Both the position numbers and the translations under genes were made by a program. Under the pieces are notes generated by a model. It was not told the origin of the DNA, ran no database searches, and saw only the letters and a list, made by a program, of their open reading frames with translations. A stretch of DNA of 33,255 bases, taken from positions 1 to 33,255 of IMG/VR virus record IMGVR_UViG_3300010885_005209. One strand, written 5' to 3'. Origin of the DNA: a virus. Positions 17,690-24,799 of this stretch are shown here, in pieces. How positions within the stretch are numbered: position 1 is the stretch's first letter; every line of letters begins with the position of its first letter.

Positions 17690-18768
17690 TATCGTGTGTA
17701 GTAAGAGATATTAGGTTGGAAGTAGATTGGTGACTTGTCACGGTCTTCTTCTTCAAATTGGGTGCGTAAATCTAGCGCCATCTTTTCCAAATAACCAATA
17801 CGCGCCATATCTACACCGGGTAATTGCATAGACAACTTGTGTGATAACGCTGCTTGGAAGTAAGCAATGGCGCGATCCGGCATGTACAACTCATTTGTTA
17901 GTGATCCGACGTCCTGTGGTTGACATTCAATAATCAATGAGAATGCTTGGAAGTTATTGTTTGGAACAGGCCATAGATACATCTCTGGGTCGATCTGACG
18001 ATTGAACCAGTATTGTAGTGAGCGTTGGCTTGGGAATTGCTTGTTAGGTAAGGAAAAGTAATCGGTACGATTGAGTCGTGCCATTGGGATTACTTGTTGT
18101 GACTGAGCAAATTGAATTGCACGCATTGACATAGTAGAGCCAACGGTGCGGTTGTTTAGGCGATAATAGTTAAACGCCTGAGTAGTGTTAATGCCATAGT
18201 ACTGCCATTGACGATCAGCTAATGTAACTGTTGGGAATGATTCCCAAGTAGTCCAAGTGATGCCGTCATCACTTACCTCGAAATCCAAATCATAAGTAAT
18301 ACTGCCAAGAGGAGCATAAGCATTAAAGCCAACATAGAATAACCTCGTCGCTTGAGAATAAGCTGCACCAAAATAGTTATCGAGTAATGTACTGGTTCCG
18401 TACTGATTAAGATCAGCGTTTGCACTTTGATCAAACATTGGAGGAACTGTTGTATTACTTACCGGCAGTGTGTCGGAGAACGTTGGATTAATAATGTAAA
18501 TCCAGTTTGCCTCTAAAACATCAACGCAGTTGATTGGCATTGGAAGTACTTGCTGGTTTGTTTGAGCACCTAGAACCACAACCTCTTGTAGCCAGATATT
18601 AATGCCACGGTTTACAGAGTTTTGAAGCACATAAAATAATGCTTGTTTTCCAGCATCAATATATTCTGGGGTGATTTCTTCTGCTGTCTTACCAGCATCA
18701 CGAAAAGCATACGAGATCAACTGATCTACGTTGATCTTTGTTTGATTATAGGTGCCAGAGTAGGACAT
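17689..18768 (-). CDS. Connector / tail accessory protein with discoidin-like insert
   Basis: 359 residues. The N-terminal ~80 residues are helical (VDQLISYAFRDAGK…PEYIDAGKQALFYVLQN), like tail accessory proteins that bind the portal; the C-terminal part (~225-359) has QRSLQYWFNRQIDPEMYLWP and a helix around PDRAIAYFQAALSHKLS, much like other adaptor folds. Between them (about 110-225) is an inserted beta-sandwich resembling an F5/8 type C (discoidin) domain: FEVSDDGITWTTW followed by strands and YYRLNN. The insert could point outward and bind sugars. The gene overlaps both neighbours by one base (TAATG). The connector role is inferred from fold pattern and context. Confidence 0.65.
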   Translation of the reverse strand: MSYSGTYNQTKINVDQLISYAFRDAGKTAEEITPEYIDAGKQALFYVLQNSVNRGINIWLQEVVVLGAQTNQQVLPMPINCVDVLEANWIYIINPTFSDTLPVSNTTVPPMFDQSANADLNQYGTSTLLDNYFGAAYSQATRLFYVGFNAYAPLGSITYDLDFEVSDDGITWTTWESFPTVTLADRQWQYYGINTTQAFNYYRLNNRTVGSTMSMRAIQFAQSQQVIPMARLNRTDYFSLPNKQFPSQRSLQYWFNRQIDPEMYLWPVPNNNFQAFSLIIECQPQDVGSLTNELYMPDRAIAYFQAALSHKLSMQLPGVDMARIGYLEKMALDLRTQFEEEDRDKSPIYFQPNISYYTR

Positions 18769-19118
18769 TATTTTTTATTTCCGCGTTTTGTTTTTCCGCC
18801 TTTTTTAAGCAGTAACAAATTGCCACGTATTTGTGGGGGCGCCATTTTTTTTAATTTTCCATCGACAGGAGAAGTCATCATGTCAGTTGGTTTTTTATAT
18901 GGCATTTCCACTGGTTCCATAATAGTATTATCTGGAGCACCCATAGCCCGATTTAAATTAACATCTGGTGTAGCTGGGCGTGGAGCTCTTTCAAACGCCG
19001 TGGGTTTACTAGGATTTTTTTTAAGATAAGCAGTAAGGTCATCCATAGTAACATCGCCACCGGCTTGATAGTGTTTACCTTCACAAGCCATCTTGGTGTT
19101 TTGTTTAAAGTCTTTCAT
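18768..19118 (-). CDS. Small basic protein with double-glycine motifs
   Basis: 116 residues, Lys/Pro/Met rich, with no membrane segment. Two double-glycine motifs are seen: HYQAGGDV (G20-G21) and LLKKGGKT (G107-G108), the latter next to a very basic C-terminus. The middle part is Pro rich and probably disordered. It is one of three small basic genes between element B and the connector genes, and starts one base after the preceding stop. Function unknown; nucleic-acid binding or virion scaffolding are possible. Confidence 0.65.
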   Translation of the reverse strand: MKDFKQNTKMACEGKHYQAGGDVTMDDLTAYLKKNPSKPTAFERAPRPATPDVNLNRAMGAPDNTIMEPVEMPYKKPTDMMTSPVDGKLKKMAPPQIRGNLLLLKKGGKTKRGNKK

Positions 19119-19119
19119 A

Positions 19120-19287
19120 TTAACGTCCTCGGCCTGCGGCCCGTTTCATTACTTTATTAGGTAGCTTGTTGGATGCAAAGCCCGACTTAACAAACTCTTT
19201 GCCAACCTTTTTAGGAATGCCTAAGGTGCTCTTGCCTTCAGCTGCGGCATACATAGCACCTTGTTGTGCCTTTGATTTAATTGGCAT
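19120..19287 (-). CDS. 55-residue basic protein with KSKAQQ motif
   Basis: A short gene encoding 55 residues, starting [20 protein letters not shown] and ending in a Lys/Arg-rich RAAGRGR. The [22 protein letters not shown] pattern is one I recognise from small phage proteins, close to the N-terminal motif of DUF3008. It fits exactly between its neighbours, with 2 bases to the upstream stop (TAATCATG) and 1 base to the downstream start (TAATATG), which supports it as a real gene. Function unknown; strongly basic, so DNA or RNA binding is possible. Confidence 0.75.
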   Translation of the reverse strand: MPIKSKAQQGAMYAAAEGKSTLGIPKKVGKEFVKSGFASNKLPNKVMKRAAGRGR

Positions 19288-19289
19288 GA

Positions 19290-20150
19290 TTAACAGCTCT
19301 TTTTAACTTTACCACCACGTTTTTGCATTGGCACGCCAGCGTTTGGTCTCATTTCTGGGTGATTAGCATATTCTTTCAGTATGTCTTCCTGTGACTGCAT
19401 TTGTGGCAATCCTTTAGCTTGTGCGGCGTACTGCATATCTGCGTTACTAAGTCTACCACCACCTAATCCTGCTGCCACACCAGATTGCATGGCGGCACCA
19501 CCAATACCACCGGCGCCGGCGCCTTGCATTGCTGCAGCGGCCATTGCTTTTTTCTTGGCAATCATGTCCATACGTTCTTTTGCAATACGGTTCTGTTCTG
19601 GTGTGCCCATTACATTGTCACGTAACGCAGTTCCAGCGGAACCAATAGCATTTCCAGCTGCCCGCATTGGGTCAAGTAGCGCATTGGCATCTGCCATTGG
19701 GCCACTCATACCACCATCGGCCATTTTCTTTACAGACTTACCACCACAAAATTTAGCGGGTGTGTTTGCAGGCTTACCAACGGGGGCGCTTTTTGCCGTT
19801 GCCTTAGTTGGCTTAATTTGTTTTACTTTTTGAATTGCCTCTATGTCGCCAGATTTTTTCTTGGCTTCGTATACATTAGTTACGTTACCACCAGCTTTGT
19901 ATTTTTTAACGGTTCCGCAGTCTTTCTTAGCACGGCCACCTTTACGTAATTTGGATAGGTCGGTCTTTTCACCAGGGTGCTCTTGCTTATCATGCATGCC
20001 GATTGCTTTTTTAACAATCTTTTTATCTAGAGCAGTATCAGCTTCATCTACCGTTTTACGATCGCGCTTAGTAAAGTTTTTTACTTCACGTTGTACTGAG
20101 CCGCCTTCTTTAAAGCACTGTATTTTAGGTAATTTGGTAAAGCCTTCCAT
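19290..20150 (-). CDS. Lys-rich protein with six double-glycine motifs
   Basis: 286 residues, first gene behind element B, with an SD-like GAGG about 8 bases before the ATG. The N-terminal half is very Lys rich; the C-terminal half is Ala/Gly/Met rich and contains a Gly-rich stretch around [11 protein letters not shown]. Double-glycine motifs occur at residues 16-17 (FKEGGSV), 71-72 (LRKGGRA), 87-88 (YKAGGNV), 136-137 (FCGGKSV), 146-147 (MADGGMS) and 279-280 (QKRGGKV). It has four cysteines, at 12, 78, 135 and the last residue. I know no function for it. Position before the connector genes suggests a virion or assembly protein. Confidence 0.65.
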   Translation of the reverse strand: MEGFTKLPKIQCFKEGGSVQREVKNFTKRDRKTVDEADTALDKKIVKKAIGMHDKQEHPGEKTDLSKLRKGGRAKKDCGTVKKYKAGGNVTNVYEAKKKSGDIEAIQKVKQIKPTKATAKSAPVGKPANTPAKFCGGKSVKKMADGGMSGPMADANALLDPMRAAGNAIGSAGTALRDNVMGTPEQNRIAKERMDMIAKKKAMAAAAMQGAGAGGIGGAAMQSGVAAGLGGGRLSNADMQYAAQAKGLPQMQSQEDILKEYANHPEMRPNAGVPMQKRGGKVKKSC

Positions 20151-20192
20151 GGTAAATCCTCGAGGTTAAGTTGTTGATTGGATTGATCAGAT

Positions 20193-20233
20193 CCTATATA
20201 CATTAATGCATAAAATCAGGCATTTACGCCCTA
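20193..20233 (-). promoter_or_regulatory. Promoter-like element B
   Basis: 41-base element reading TAGGGCG … TGCATTAAT … TATAGG on the minus strand, 42 bases before the ATG at 20150. It has the same total length as element C. Its TAGGGCG box starts with the TAG stop codon of the endolysin gene. No strong terminator hairpin is visible here, only a weak GGGC/GCCT stem followed by TTTTA. Confidence 0.6.
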
Positions 20234-20752
20234 GATTCCAGTTAAAAACAATGCTCTTTCACGCTTACGGCGGTTTTCTAATACCGCTGGTTTGTTCCAC
20301 ATCAGTATCGCGTCAGCCGCGCCCGCGTAGTCATTTACATTGAGACGCTTTACTACGGTAGACTTCTTAAACTGAGTCTCGCCTATATTGAAGCAGAGGC
20401 TGTATAGGGCGTCGTATTGAGGTTGTGTGAGGGGCACCCTTACCGAGTTGGCTACGGCCTCGTCACACCACTTTAAATCGCTTTCTAGGAGCTTATCTAC
20501 GTCTTCTTGAGTAAGCGTTGCCTTCATTAGGTGTGGCTCGTTGGATTTGATGAGATGGCCTACGCCAATCGTCCATAGCCCCTTGCTGTCCTGGTACGCC
20601 CTGTATCTGACGCCCTCTTCCTTGGTTATAAAGGATAGAGTCGACTTGGCTATTGCCATGATGTTCTCTTCTATGTGTGTATAGCGTTCGGTTAGGTGAA
20701 TGGCCGCAAATATGCCTACCACCCACAGTACCGCTACAATTGATCTGTTCAT
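20231..20752 (-). CDS. Endolysin, GH24 lysozyme, with N-terminal membrane anchor
   Basis: 173 residues. The muramidase domain of the T4-lysozyme family (GH24) carries the catalytic triad with the canonical spacing: E46 in KEEG, D55 in AYQD, T61 in WTIGVGH (T4: E11, D20, T26). It degrades the glycan strands of peptidoglycan at lysis. Residues 4-20 form a hydrophobic segment rich in Ala/Val/Gly without a signal-peptidase site, suggesting a signal-anchor (SAR type) endolysin that is exported and later released. A strong ribosome binding site (AAGGAG) precedes the ATG at 20752. An internal ATG at 20659 (M32) has GAAGAG six bases upstream and would give a 142-residue form without the anchor. It follows the spanin genes and ends inside element B. 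Confidence 0.93.
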   Translation of the reverse strand: MNRSIVAVLWVVGIFAAIHLTERYTHIEENIMAIAKSTLSFITKEEGVRYRAYQDSKGLWTIGVGHLIKSNEPHLMKATLTQEDVDKLLESDLKWCDEAVANSVRVPLTQPQYDALYSLCFNIGETQFKKSTVVKRLNVNDYAGAADAILMWNKPAVLENRRKRERALFLTGI

Positions 20753-20793
20753 AAATACTCCTTATTCCAAACCACTGGATTGGGGATTATATA

Positions 20794-21210
20794 CTACTTG
20801 GCTACTTGGTCGTATTGGGTGTAGCAGGCTTCGAGGGCTGTGCGGATGATGTCGGCTCTGGCAGCTTCCCTTGTAAGAAAGATTGCATCATCGGAGTAAA
20901 GGGTTGCCCCAGTGCAACTCTGTCCATTGCTGGTAATCGTTGCGGGCCGGCTGGGGCGCTTGCGCAACTCGCTAATAGCATCAAACAGCTTAGAGTTAAT
21001 AGCAGCGATCTGTTCATCTTTGTTTTTCCTTATTACGTCTGTGGCAGTCTGGTGGGCTTGTTCTTGCTTACGAGCAAGCTCAGTCTGCTCTAGTTTATAT
21101 TGGTTAAATACCGCCGCCTCTAGCTTGTGGCCTAGCGTAAAGCCACCGCCAAAAGATAGCGCTATGGCTACGGCGATTCCGATTAAGAAGTATGGGTTTA
21201 GTCCAAACAT
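20794..21210 (-). CDS. Rz: Inner-membrane spanin (Rz-like)
   Basis: 138 residues. One N-terminal membrane segment (about 7-27, PYFLIGIAVAIALSFGGGF) is followed by a long charged helical region (about 30-85, EQTELARKQEQAHQTATD…), the usual i-spanin plan of an inner-membrane anchor with a periplasmic coiled coil. Two cysteines lie in the C-terminal part. Together with the lipoprotein encoded inside it, it would fuse inner and outer membranes at the last step of lysis. The gene overlaps the upstream stop by one base (TAATG) and precedes the endolysin gene. The presence of the embedded Rz1 makes the call strong even though Rz sequences are poorly conserved. Confidence 0.85.
   Translation of the reverse strand: MFGLNPYFLIGIAVAIALSFGGGFTLGHKLEAAVFNQYKLEQTELARKQEQAHQTATDVIRKNKDEQIAAINSKLFDAISELRKRPSRPATITSNGQSCTGATLYSDDAIFLTREAARADIIRTALEACYTQYDQVAK
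20802..21017 (-). CDS. Rz1: Outer-membrane spanin lipoprotein (Rz1-like), embedded in Rz
   Basis: 71 residues in a different frame, wholly inside the Rz gene and ending 8 bases before the Rz end. It has a lipoprotein signal: MNRS, a hydrophobic core, and the lipobox LLASC with C18 as the lipidated residue. The +2 residue is Ala, consistent with sorting to the outer membrane. The mature part has ten Pro in 54 residues, as in known Rz1 proteins. An AAGGA lies about 10 bases before the ATG. The embedded Rz/Rz1 arrangement is established for lambda-like spanins and implies a Gram-negative host. Confidence 0.88.
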   Translation of the reverse strand: MNRSLLLTLSCLMLLASCASAPAGPQRLPAMDRVALGQPFTPMMQSFLQGKLPEPTSSAQPSKPATPNTTK

Positions 21211-21767
21211 TATACGAACCTAATAGTAAAGGCAAAGGTTGCCGGGAAGTTCTTAATTAGCGCTGTATTGTCGTGCCACTGGTCTGGCGTAATGAACGCT
21301 GGGTCAACCAACGCACGAATATTGTGCCCAAAGTTTAGGATCATCATCTTGCCAAAAACATAGTGGTATGAGTTGTACTGCCACAGGTTATGACCTTCAA
21401 CACGGATGGTGCCGGGGTGTGTCTCGTTGCAATTAATATCACCAGCGTATGACATGCCGCTTGATCCGTCAATAAACTTGACATTAAAGCCGTAGAATGG
21501 ATTACGCCAGAGCCACTGAACCTTAGACCACCAGCATGGGTTGTGCTCAGCGCGGAATGTTTGGTCGCCGTCTAGGCTGTTGTCTGGCGTCTGAAACCAT
21601 GATAGGAACGAGAACAGGCGCGGGCCTGATTGCCAAACCGTAGCGTTGTTGCACCAGCCAATTTGGGTGGAATACATGATGCCAATGATGAATGCTAACG
21701 GGAATGTAAGAATAGTCCCGATCAGGTTAGCTGGCACCAATACAAAGGCGTATAACAGTTTGTTCAT
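21210..21767 (-). CDS. Membrane-anchored protein of lysis region (DUF7338-like)
   Basis: 185 residues. The N-terminus has a hydrophobic region (about 4-32, LLYAFVLVPANLIGTILTFPLAFIIGI) of one long or two short membrane segments. The rest is aromatic rich, with a WFQTPDNSLDGDQ motif (about 57-69), WWSKVQWLWRNPFYGF, and Gly/Asn-rich strands. The TPDN-x-LDGD motif recalls a phage membrane protein family that I believe is DUF7338, often near lysis or tail genes. Its start overlaps the stop of the holin candidate by four bases (ATGA), and its stop overlaps the Rz start. Function unknown; context suggests a role linked to the envelope. Confidence 0.65.
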   Translation of the reverse strand: MNKLLYAFVLVPANLIGTILTFPLAFIIGIMYSTQIGWCNNATVWQSGPRLFSFLSWFQTPDNSLDGDQTFRAEHNPCWWSKVQWLWRNPFYGFNVKFIDGSSGMSYAGDINCNETHPGTIRVEGHNLWQYNSYHYVFGKMMILNFGHNIRALVDPAFITPDQWHDNTALIKNFPATFAFTIRFV

Positions 21768-21967
21768 TTTTTGTCCAGTGGTAGTGTTGTCACGAAGCGC
21801 AATACAGCGCAGGTAATGCCAATCGTGATCAGTATTACTCCGTAGTATTTTGGGTCGATGATGTTCTGCACGTACGAGAAGTTTTCATACACTGCGCCGA
21901 CTATCATTAAAGCCAACGAGAACCACATGGTCTTAGAGTGCATTGCACCCCGAGTAGTGCGTCTCAT
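21764..21967 (-). CDS. Putative holin, two membrane segments
   Basis: 67 residues from the ATG at 21967, chosen because it overlaps the upstream stop as ATGA; a longer frame back to 22042 would run inside the upstream gene. Two hydrophobic segments (about 13-27, MWFSLALMIVGAVYE, and 41-58, YYGVILITIGITCAVLRF) are joined by a short polar loop with a DPKYYG motif; the N-terminus is basic and the C-terminus polar. The H-S-K-T-x-W-F start and LRFVTTxPL end are typical of small phage membrane proteins annotated as class II-type holins. It stands with spanins and endolysin, and its stop overlaps the next start by ATGA. Confidence 0.65.
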   Translation of the reverse strand: MRRTTRGAMHSKTMWFSLALMIVGAVYENFSYVQNIIDPKYYGVILITIGITCAVLRFVTTLPLDKK

Positions 21968-22209
21968 TTTCTGGTTTCTAGTTCCATAACGCGGTCCATC
22001 TTGTCTTCTAGCCGGTGCAGTGACTTGAGCACTTCGTTCCACCGGTCGTTGAAGTCTTCCTTTGACACGTATTTTGATGGCAGATCCTCGCGCAGTTTAG
22101 CTACGTCATTTTTAAGTTCCTGAACCGCAGTCCAGAGTTCTCTGCAAAACCAACCGAGCACTCCGCAAACGATAGGGATGAATATGTTGAATACTTGTTG
22201 TAAGTCCAT
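21964..22209 (-). CDS. Small membrane protein with coiled coil, lysis-region
   Basis: 81 residues: one N-terminal membrane segment (about 7-24, FNIFIPIVCGVLGWFCRE) followed by charged helices with heptad-like patterns (28-42 and 55-80). This layout is common in phage lysis regions and may form a holin partner or regulator, but no function is established from the sequence. It begins two bases after the stop of the last fibre gene and its stop overlaps the holin candidate (ATGA), so it is probably co-translated with it. Confidence 0.65.
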   Translation of the reverse strand: MDLQQVFNIFIPIVCGVLGWFCRELWTAVQELKNDVAKLREDLPSKYVSKEDFNDRWNEVLKSLHRLEDKMDRVMELETRK

Positions 22210-22211
22210 AG

Positions 22212-23294
22212 TTAGGCCGTGTAGGTGCCAGAGGCTGTGTATTTAAGAATAGTATTAGAACCGCTGGTTGTGATTGTTGGGCTGCCTGTGTATGTGCCTG
22301 TGTAGCGTGTTGTTGGGATAGATAAAATAACAACGCCAGAACCACCAGCGCCGCCGGGATTACTAACGCCACCGCCAGATCGCTCTGAACCACCACCGCC
22401 TCCGCCAGTATTTGCTGTACCAGCAGTACCTATACCACCAGATCCAGCTCCACCACCACCTGATCCGCCTGCTCCCGGTGTTCCTCCAACTGCACAAACT
22501 GTAACTGCTGAACCACCACCACCACCAGCGTAAGTTACTGCGGAACCTGTAATGCTTGATGAAGAACCTGCGCCGCCTGCTCCGCCAACTAATCCAGACC
22601 CAGCTCCACCAGCAGCACCAGATCCACCACCACCGCCTTGTCCGCCGTTTGGAAGTTGTCCTGCGCCGCCCGCATTTCCTTGACCTGATGTTCCACTAGC
22701 CCCAGCGCTTGCCAATCCACCGCCACCGCCGCCTGAGCCACCAGATGTTGGGACTTGTCCTGAAACATATCCACCACCACCTCCACCACCGACTGCAGTA
22801 GTTAATCCTGTAATAGAAGAGCTTGATCCACTGCCACCCGTATAACCACCATTTCCAGCGCCCGCAGTGCCTCCTCCTCCAACAGTGACTGTATAGACTG
22901 ATGATTGCAAAAGATTAGTAGTTCCTGATACAAAACCGCCAGCTCCACCACCTCCACCGACAAACGCCCCACTACCGCCACCGCCGCCAGCAACAATTAA
23001 ATACGATACTGTGTAGCCTGCGCTTTTAACCGTTGTCCATGCGCCAGCAATATAACCCTCAATACCTAACACAGAACCATCTGTGTTGTATCGAATCATG
23101 CCGTTAATTGGGCTTGCTGGACGTTGTGCTGTCGTGCCAACTGGCAGAGTAACGGCGCCAGTTGAATTAAGCGTTACGTTCTGATCTGTACCAATTGTAA
23201 GAGCAGCCGCACCACTAGTTTGTAGTTGCAATGCGCCACTGTTGTCAGCAGTCTCTACAATGCCTGTTGAATTTGCGTTGATAGTTGTCGTCAT
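22212..23294 (-). CDS. Polyglycine-rich tail adhesin 1
   Basis: 360 residues. The N-terminal ~80 residues carry the shared module AQRPASPINGMIRYNT … EGYIAGAW. The central ~200 residues are made of GGGGG runs alternating with short hydrophobic or Ser/Thr stretches, the pattern of Gly_rich_2-type domains and of polyglycine-II lattices known from the receptor-binding adhesin of Salmonella phage S16. The C-terminus repeats GSPTITTSGSNT ending in GTYTA. It is a paralogue of the next gene and overlaps it by ATGA, suggesting coupled synthesis. Likely role: receptor binding at the fibre tip. The receptor cannot be read from sequence. Confidence 0.75.
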   Translation of the reverse strand: MTTTINANSTGIVETADNSGALQLQTSGAAALTIGTDQNVTLNSTGAVTLPVGTTAQRPASPINGMIRYNTDGSVLGIEGYIAGAWTTVKSAGYTVSYLIVAGGGGGSGAFVGGGGGAGGFVSGTTNLLQSSVYTVTVGGGGTAGAGNGGYTGGSGSSSSITGLTTAVGGGGGGGYVSGQVPTSGGSGGGGGGLASAGASGTSGQGNAGGAGQLPNGGQGGGGGSGAAGGAGSGLVGGAGGAGSSSSITGSAVTYAGGGGGSAVTVCAVGGTPGAGGSGGGGAGSGGIGTAGTANTGGGGGGSERSGGGVSNPGGAGGSGVVILSIPTTRYTGTYTGSPTITTSGSNTILKYTASGTYTA

Positions 23295-24373
23295 GTTGTA
23301 TAAGTTCCGCTTGATGTGAATGTAATAATTGTGTTTGAGCCAGATGTTGTAATGGTTGGCGATCCAGTTGTTGTTCCTGAATAGTTTCCAGTAGGCACAG
23401 AAATAATGATCACACCAGAACCGCCAAGACCACCGCCATATCCCGTAGCAATGTAATATGAACCTGCTCCTCCACCGCCACCAGTATTAGTTGTGCCAGC
23501 AGAACCAGCACCTGTACTTGATCCATTTCCACCACCACCTGCACCGCCAGTGCCACCAGTGCCACCTAAATAAGTTCCTCCGCCACCACCACCTGCACGA
23601 GTTACGGATGTTCCTGTAATTGAGGATGCTGAACCTGCTCCGCCATTACCACCTGCAACAGCACTTCCATCAGCACCAACAGCACTTGCTCCTCCACCAC
23701 CGCCACCACCATAAACTCCGCCAATATAACCTGTACCTCCAGCACTTCCTTGACCAGAAGTTCCAGCATATCCAGCGACAACACAACCGCCGCCACCTGA
23801 ACCACCAGAACTTCCTGCTAAACTTTGTCCTCCACCACCGCCACCACCTATAGAAGTTAAAGTGGTAATTCCCGTTCCTGAAAAAACAGAATTTGTTCCC
23901 TGAACGCCAGCGCTTACTCCACTTACACCGCCAGTACCACCACCACCGACTGTTGCTGTAAAAACAGTACCGCCAGTAAAAGTAGCAGATGCAGTTAAAT
24001 ATCCACCTCCGCCTCCACCTCCACCATAAGCAGTACCGCCACCACCTCCGCCAGCAACAACTAGATAAGATGCTGTGTATGTGTATGAACCCGTAATTGG
24101 AGCCCATGCACTATTAATGTAACCTTCTAATAGGTTATAGCCAGTGTTGTACCGAATCATTCCGTTTACTGGAGATGCTGGGCGTTGTGCTGTTGTGCCA
24201 ACTGGGATGCCTAATGCGCCAGCGCTGTTGGCTGTGATGTTTTGTAACGTGTCAATGGTAAGACCGCTGACACTATTTGTCTGCAGCACCAACGTGCCAG
24301 TGCCGTCCGCCGACTTGGTAATCGACGGGACTCTGTCAACTGCTGTACTCTTTACGTTAATGGTCGATGCCAT
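23291..24373 (-). CDS. Polyglycine-rich tail adhesin 2 (paralogue of adhesin 1)
   Basis: 360 residues with the same plan as the downstream copy: an N-terminal segment with an extra STAVDRVPSITKSADGTGTL stretch, then AQRPASPVNGMIRYNT and EGY, a long GGGGG-rich core, and a GSPTITTSGSNT end. The loops between glycine runs differ clearly from adhesin 1, whereas the N-terminal module and the last ~20 residues are nearly the same, as expected for duplicated tips that diverged in the binding part. Likely receptor-binding role inferred from the family. Confidence 0.75.
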   Translation of the reverse strand: MASTINVKSTAVDRVPSITKSADGTGTLVLQTNSVSGLTIDTLQNITANSAGALGIPVGTTAQRPASPVNGMIRYNTGYNLLEGYINSAWAPITGSYTYTASYLVVAGGGGGGTAYGGGGGGGGYLTASATFTGGTVFTATVGGGGTGGVSGVSAGVQGTNSVFSGTGITTLTSIGGGGGGGQSLAGSSGGSGGGGCVVAGYAGTSGQGSAGGTGYIGGVYGGGGGGGASAVGADGSAVAGGNGGAGSASSITGTSVTRAGGGGGGTYLGGTGGTGGAGGGGNGSSTGAGSAGTTNTGGGGGAGSYYIATGYGGGLGGSGVIIISVPTGNYSGTTTGSPTITTSGSNTIITFTSSGTYTT

Positions 24374-24382
24374 TGATTATCC

Positions 24383-24790
24383 TTAGCTAGACCACTGTTC
24401 AATTGGTGCAGTAGGGAATACTGGGTTTTCTACTGGGTTAACCGCCAAGTTGCGTACAGTGCTACGGTAGCTAATAAAGGCTGCCTGATTAACTAGATAT
24501 GGGTTTGACTTGGTAGGATCGCCAACGTCAGCAATAGAAGTCCAGTCGGTAGAAGCTAAAATTCCAGAAGCCTTTTGTTTGCACTGAGCAATTAACTCTT
24601 CGGGCGTTGGGGGTGGTACATATGGAGCAATAAATACTCCATCAACATAAGTCCATCCAATGCCCGCTGTGTCTGATTGAACAGCGATGATTGGTGCTTC
24701 AAATCCGGGAGGGGGATTAGAAGGAGCTGTATCGTAGTCGATGATGTTAACGACTGCTGTTAGGTCAATAATTGCGTATCTTTGTGTCAT
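24383..24790 (-). CDS. Tail fibre assembly / chaperone-like protein
   Basis: 135 residues. The N-terminal half has strands with YAIIDLTAVVNIIDYD and GWTYVDGVFIAP, followed by PPPTPEELIAQCKQKAS, which starts a helix in tail fibre assembly proteins, and ends in PVFPTAPIEQWSS, a typical C-terminal pattern of this group. Such proteins usually help trimeric fibres fold and are encoded next to them. It lies between adhesin genes. The partner may be either neighbouring adhesin. Confidence 0.7.
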   Translation of the reverse strand: MTQRYAIIDLTAVVNIIDYDTAPSNPPPGFEAPIIAVQSDTAGIGWTYVDGVFIAPYVPPPTPEELIAQCKQKASGILASTDWTSIADVGDPTKSNPYLVNQAAFISYRSTVRNLAVNPVENPVFPTAPIEQWSS

Positions 24791-24799
24791 AATAAAATC

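Noticed and set aside
20753-20793. Possible hairpin between the spanin and endolysin genes
   Set aside because: Only a weak 4-bp stem (CCAA/TTGG) can be drawn and there is no T run.
21968-22042. Longer start for the holin candidate
   Set aside because: The extra residues run inside the upstream gene and have an unlikely composition; the ATGA overlap at 21967 is a better start.
22336-22995. Dense short repeats that at first look like an array
   Set aside because: They are irregular glycine-codon repeats inside a coding frame, without regular spacers, so not CRISPR.
23670-24107. Minus-strand frame of 145 codons, extremely Trp/Arg rich
   Set aside because: It is a shadow of the GGN codon repeats in adhesin 2, in another frame, with no plausible composition or start site.
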